Positions 58,402 to 64,000 of a stretch of 64,000 nucleotides of DNA are shown here, piece by piece. The position numbers and the translations under genes were made by a program. Position 1 is the first letter of the stretch, and every line of letters begins with the position of its first letter. The stretch lies in assembly GCA_914767715.1 (NCBI GenBank), contig OU612070.1, positions 6,219,501 through 6,283,500 on the forward strand. Direction: 5' to 3'. A model generated the notes under the pieces. The model searched no databases and had not been told where the DNA came from. It worked only from the letters and a program-made list of their open reading frames with translations. The DNA comes from Membranipora membranacea. Its lineage: Eukaryota > Bryozoa > Gymnolaemata > Cheilostomatida > Membraniporidae.

Positions 58402-61400
58402 TTAATTCAAATGGAATCCCTTTTCTATGGTAGCATGTGCTAACCTATCCTTGAGGATCTCCTCGTTTGAGTAATCAGGTAGTTTGAGATAATGTACACA
58501 AGTATTAACAGATGGATAAGTGTTATCATTGCTTTCAGCTTTCTTAACTATAGTAAGACGAGGATACAGGTTAGCTAGGCCGCCGGGAGGCAGTGATGAA
58601 CAGCCGGTGGTGAACTGTAAGAACGCTTTACGATCGTCAGCATTCATCTCTACCAAGACGTTAACCAGTCTCAGGAAACCGGGGCTGTAATATAAATATA
58701 ACATAATATCATCAGCATACAGGGTAAACATCTACAGCATCACAAACACATCTAAACTAGGCATTTTGGGAGGCTTATCAAATGCCAAGATTATGTCACC
58801 AACTTTACAGTTGGCATTGCACACATCAAACAACAATGGTACTACTCTAACAACTCATCTAGCACAGGCACAAGTGAAAGAGCCATGGAAATGGCAGCAT
58901 CAGTCTGACTTCAAAAATGGTACTGTCTCTTTTTTTCACTTCAATCATCCCTCAGCTAGTGAGAAACACAATGCTCTGATTGTACGTCTGAAGTAGCCGG
59001 GCACAGTGCCTTAGTGGAGTTTGCGGTTACTTGCCAGTTGTACGCAAGTCATTGCAAGCACTGCTAATGGCCGATGTATGGTCTGCTGCTAGAACACTTC
59101 TATGCTATAGTGCTTAATTCAATGCAAGAGAAAGAGAATTTTGCATGTTGATCGTAACTGTATTGATATTGAGTCATACCTTTCCCTAGTATATCCTAGC
59201 TTAGGTTCCGTGTATTGTATAATGTCTTCTCTGGTCCATTGCGGGCACTGCTCTCCACACAGCATAGTGATGAGTTCACTCGGGCTAAATGAATGCAGCT
59301 TCTCCATAGGGAACACACCATTGAAGCCCTCTACAATAAAATATACCTTATTACAAAATAGGAGCAATATTCTGGGACATACGATAGTACCATGTCTTGA
59401 TTTCATTAAATTTACACCTTAATCCCTTCACATGGTTTTTTTATGTTCATAGAACAGCAAACTTGATGGAATACCAAACCTTTGATACGCTCAAAATATG
59501 AAATTAAATCAAAATACAGCAATCGTTTTGTTTAATTGTTTTTGACTTTTGGTTTACCTTTGAAGGCTTCCAGCTGCATTCTCAGTCCAGATCCTAGACA
59601 GAACTCAGAGACCAGATATATATACTCTTCTACATTGTCTATAGTGACAGCAATGTCAGCACCATTGGGCTTAAGTTCAACCTGATCATAGCCGTATATA
59701 TCTGAGCTTGGGTTGAATGTAAAGTCCAGACTACAAACAAAGTAAGGTTAGATGAAATAAAAATAAAAATACCAATGATAGATAACAATTGGAACTGTCT
59801 TATTTAAAAAAAAAAATCTGGAAAGTTTAGTCAGGTAGTTACTCACGACAAGTTATGACAGATTTGCATGGTAAAAGAATTCAATGCTCTACTTGCATGA
59901 ATTATTGATGGGGGAAAGAGTGCCTCCCATAAGGGAAGGTAACTCTCATTCTCTACATTATGACGTCACTATGAACAGGATGCGCAACACAAGAAACAAG
60001 CACTTCCTGTTCAAAACATACATCGGTCTTTGGATAGTATTTAAGTAAAGCTTACCACAAGTCATCGAGAGCACATTCAGCACCTCCGGCAGCTCTTATA
60101 CACAGATTATCCAGCCTGACTCGCTTCTCCTGAGCAGATAGATTAGCGTCAGCGAGCACCGCTGACTTCCTGTCAGCGAGGTCACGGAGCTGAGACAGGA
60201 ACACTGCGCGGGTAGGATAGACTATGTTAAAGTCAGCGTCTGTTAGTATACCATTGTACCAGGTCGGGCTGCTGAGATCAGAACACTCAGAGGCAGCTCG
60301 AGAACGGGAGGAGGTCGGAGCAGGCACTTCATGCTGTCAAAATATGAATGTAAACAAAAATAGTCATTGTTGCTACGGCAGACACTACAAAGTTTAAGAA
60401 TTCAAGTAGTTTTCAAATTCAATGACAGCAAAGGGCAACCTTACAAGCCTATAAACATTGCAGTGAATAGTCATCAAAGGCATCATCGCTATGTTTACAA
60501 CCTTCATTGAAGGATTTTTGCAGTATCACATTGCATTATGGGATACTAACCTCAGAAGGAGTTGTCATCTCAGCATCGCTATCCTCGTCTTCACTACTAG
60601 ATGTGGAGTTGTCTGCCCCTACGATAGCTCCTGACTTAAGGTGATGGTGGTGGGGATGCTCAACAACGTAATGTCTGGCTAGATTACTGCCTACTTCACC
60701 CATACACAGCAGCTTAACAAATGGGCGAGATAGCGGTATGTCCACAAGACGGCCGTCCTGTAGAGCCTTAGCGAGCAGACAGCCAAGGAAACGGAACAGC
60801 TCTGTTACTTTACTGGCTTGTGATTGTGGGTAAGGAGCGGGGAACAGACCTCCAACTCTCTGCAATCAGAGTGAAAACTGTTTATTGAGCAAGAAAGATA
60901 TTGCACAATTATATTTTACTTGAAACCACACAATATGACATAATAACAATAATCCCACGATGCAACTTTGACCTAGATTTCCCAGATAGATCAGGTCAAA
61001 ATCAGATACAGTATAAGTGACCTGATCTCACTTGTATTTCTAGACACCTACATTAGGGATACCATGATCAATGTCTGATGTTGATGATAGGCACTAAGCT
61101 TTGCACTTGTATGTGAGTAATTGATAGATTACTAATGTGAAGTGATTTTCAGGACTTAATCTTCTTACAAGTAACCAGAACTACTATCACTCATTGTCAA
61201 GGCCTACAATACCTGTATATAATGATGTTACTGATTGTGACCTGTATATAATATACTGATTGTTACCTGTATATAATATCCTGGTTGTTTGACCCCGTGA
61301 CCTATATCCACTGATCTCTCGGCCTCAGTGTGCTCGCTATCATCAGTAATCCACATAGCATGACTAGATCTCTGTAATTCTGCTGAGACGAGGGCATAAA

Positions 61401-63893
61401 ACTCCAGAGTAGGACCTAATCCTGTACCTTCTTCCTCCATAAACTCAATCTGTAACAATATAGTAGAATATATGTGTAAGTCTCAGTATGTATGTACCTA
61501 TACCTATATTTTTGCTCTTTACGAACTCCATATGCTGTAAAGTGATTAAAATCCAATGTCTTGTCACATGCCACATCCCGAAGCATGGGCCGCGAAATAC
61601 GTTGCCGCGGTGGCAATATCTGCGCCAAGTTTCTCGCTGTTTGCAGGCAGGTCCGAGCACACCTGGTAGCTTACCAAACCCCAGTAGTCGGTGGACCGCA
61701 GCGGTATTCGAACCCATGACCTTCAGCATTTACATGCTAAAGGACATGGGTTCAAAACCAACTGAGCCACCTCCTACTTCATGTGTGTGTTCACATATAT
61801 ATGGTGACCAACATATTGTGTGTAACTCAACGTCATAGATGTATTCTTAATATGTATATACATCTGCACTGAATTTTACTTAAAGTTTAAATGAACAACA
61901 ATATCTATGATCAAGCAGTCAATGAAAAACTTAAATACGGAAGAGCCTTCAGTCATCATTCAACAACCTGACCCAATACTTTGTATATTAGATATATGAA
62001 ATCAGACTTAGACTTTATATAATAAGTCCGTAGATAAGGCTAACTTACCTCGAGCACAGATTTTCTCTCAGCGTGATGTCTCATCACTTGCATAGCCCAG
62101 CTGAGTAGTTGTTCTCCCCTGGGTACTTTAACTCTCTCATGTTTGAGTCGTCCCACCATGTACTCTACAGTGTCCTCACGACGAGACACTCGAGTACCTG
62201 ATCCTCTATCGTGTGTGTGATCTCGTCTATTCTGTAGGCTTATTATAGCTCTGTGTGTCAAAAATACCATAATATAATTATAAAATAATTCAATCATATA
62301 ATTATCAAATAATAAAATTATCAAATATCCAGGAATCAAGTAAAAACCCTTAAGACGGTTGTGGGCCTGCGTATATACAACCCGATACAACAAACACTGT
62401 ATGTTGTTATCATCTCTTACCCAAGAAAATGTGACTAACCTATTTCTGTTAATTTGCTCATGGAGGTTGTGCAAATGTGCTAGACACCATGAACCAGCTG
62501 AATGACTAGTGACTAATCTTTTCACTAACTGCTAAGGAAGCTGATGTCCCAACTGTCAGTCATTTTTTATTACGGCTTGGATTTCTACCACTAGATTGAG
62601 GAAACTTACCTGGATGTCCCGTATGCTGTATAGTTGAAGTACAGACTTCTGAGGTCGTAGTTGAATAGCATAGGACACCACTTAGTGAGTCTCTCACACC
62701 AGTCTGGTAGAGACATACTGGCTAACACTAGGCAGTCATTGAGCTGCTGTGTAATCTTATTACTCAGCTTCTTACTAACAAATCTCTCTGTCTGTACAGC
62801 AAACTCTGTCAGTGTATCGTCCAGTGAGGCTAAACAATGTCAAAAGAGAGGAAGTGTATAGGATAAGGTATGATAGGTTTGTTGACTGATATTTTAAAGA
62901 ATAGAGCAATAGGTCCCAGTGTAGAACTAGCTAATGCTGTTTTACCATCTTTCTACAAAAGTCACTGATGGCTTGGAAATTGACAGCGTCGATAAATTTC
63001 CATTTTGGCAGTTTTGTGTCCACTCATTTTTTTGAAATGTAGAAGACAATCATTGTAAGAAATAGATGCTATTGACAAAATAATCCAAGCATGAAAAACA
63101 CTGCGACATCCAATTATTTAAAGATCATACCATCATACCTATTTTATCCAGCCAACAACAAATTTAGATTTTGGAAATGGATGAAAATAGATGCTATAGA
63201 CAGTATTCTGGGTTTGAATTTGAGGCTGTTTACGGAGTTGGCTTCATCTGAAAAACACTGTGACATCGAATAATTTAATGATCATACCATCATTATGTTC
63301 CAGTGAGCTGACATATAAGAACTGTAACATGCGGAGGACATCATCTACAGAGCAGTCATGAGAATGATACTGAGCGTCTATCTCACTGAGAACTCGTCTA
63401 CGGCTCAAACTCTCATCTCTCATCTTCTGCTCCTCCGCTAACTTAGGCCCAAATGAACGCAGAAAATCCTACAACATCAAATATCCATTATACGAACTCC
63501 ATCCCATCACTAAGAACTTATATGCAAAAGTTGTCGTGAAGTGATATATTAGGACCGCATAAACAGTTATACAGGTCCGATGTATAATATTCAACGACTA
63601 GTTCATGCATGCATATGGGTAGATATGAATTACAGATACCGATAATTTTTTTATCTAAAATGATGCCAGGTTAAATTTCACATCACCAGTTAGAATGTTT
63701 TCAGACTTACTTTATACGCTGCAATAAGCTGTGGACAGTTTCGAACTTTCTTGATATTTTTACAAGTTCCGCTGAGACGCCATCTAGTGAGAAAACTCTC
63801 GTCGCCGTTGGCTTTGAGGTAGTTTATTAACTCTGTCTTAGGCAGCTGATCTGTACCCAAGTAGTGAGCTACAAACCCCATCGTCCAGCGACC
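58402..63893 (-). CDS. HECTD1: HECT-type E3 ubiquitin ligase HECTD1, C-terminal 720 residues
   Basis: Ten exons join in phase: 63711-63893, 63288-63468, 62610-62829, 62049-62250, 61267-61449, 60551-60859, 60056-60333, 59558-59730, 59180-59330 and 58402-58684. They begin with [20 protein letters not shown], the conserved block before the HECT domain. Then come [18 protein letters not shown] and [20 protein letters not shown] (HECT N-lobe), [20 protein letters not shown], and [20 protein letters not shown] with [15 protein letters not shown]. The C-lobe has [19 protein letters not shown] and the catalytic Cys in [14 protein letters not shown], ending FHLN as in vertebrates. HECT ligases accept ubiquitin on this Cys and pass it to substrates. 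The rest of the roughly 2,600-residue protein (ankyrin, SUN-like and MIB domains) lies beyond 64,000. Introns carry SINE and miniature-element debris. Confidence 0.96.
61560..61776 (-). mobile_element. tRNA-derived SINE in a HECTD1 intron
   Basis: Read on the minus strand: GGAGGTGGCTCAGTTGG (A-box-like), then GGGTTCGAATACCGC (B-box-like), then a body running toward 61,560. Between the boxes lies an inverted copy of the B-box flank (61,710-61,753), forming a hairpin in place of a normal anticodon arm. Not a functional tRNA. The 3' limit is approximate. Confidence 0.6.
63088..63293. repeat. Local duplication at a HECTD1 exon edge
   Basis: GAAAAACACTG-GACATC followed by GATCATACCATCAT occurs twice, 157 bp apart (near 63,094 and 63,251). 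The right copy includes the genuine donor of exon 63,288-63,468. The left one is a decoy donor inside the intron. Confidence 0.6.
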
Positions 63894-64000
63894 CTAATTG
63901 TATGAACAGTGCAACATGTATATGAACGACAATATATTATCTTTCAATATATCACTGTTGGGAATCGAGAGACCTCAATCATGGATTTTTTTAAAGAATC

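Noticed and set aside
58766-58996. 76-codon plus-strand frame in the last HECTD1 intron
   Set aside because: No homology recognised and no regulatory or splice context.

Overview
The window is intron-rich animal nuclear DNA, AT-rich, with small-to-medium GT-AG introns full of mobile-element debris. Three conserved multi-exon metazoan genes lie on the minus strand. The divergence of the proteins, and the elements and cysteine-rich genes seen, point to an invertebrate. I cannot name the phylum. A Ser-for-Cys papain-fold gene is reminiscent of sponge silicateins, but that alone is not proof.

Layout, left to right. (1) 224-11,058, minus: a RUSC1/2-like RUN-domain gene, running off the left edge before its expected SH3 domain. 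(2) 11,059-16,943: mostly intergenic or repeat DNA, with one convincing but unidentified minus-strand exon at 14,350-14,570. (3) 16,944-18,504: a non-autonomous terminal-inverted-repeat (TIR) element. (4) 18,821-20,044, minus: an intronless rhodopsin-like GPCR. (5) 23,072-50,573, minus: a complete RALGAPB gene of 29 coding exons. Its reading phases join at every junction and give 1,784 residues. Its introns hold an antisense papain-like gene (25,216-25,902), a 4-kb TIR element with its own spliced gene and a 177-bp tandem array (29,112-33,156), a 12-bp satellite, and a 30-bp minisatellite enclosed in inverted repeats. (6) 53,243-54,456, plus: a four-exon secreted ten-cysteine prokineticin/colipase-fold gene, followed at 56,514-56,954 by a tandem copy that has lost the cysteine core. 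(7) 54,820-55,430: the 3' end of a LINE, next to an orphan HECTD1-like exon (55,456-55,727). (8) 58,402-63,893, minus: the last ten coding exons of HECTD1 (HECT ubiquitin ligase), continuing beyond the right edge.

The three large genes are ordinary cell-signalling housekeeping genes (vesicle/signalling adaptor, Ral GTPase control, ubiquitin ligation) and do not form a pathway cluster. The novelty lies in what is inserted between and inside them: a TIR family whose subterminal motif is amplified into an array, a propeptide-less serine-type papain homologue, a decaying secreted-protein duplicate whose last exon is open in two frames, and a RALGAPB with a very long linker between the two halves of its GAP region.
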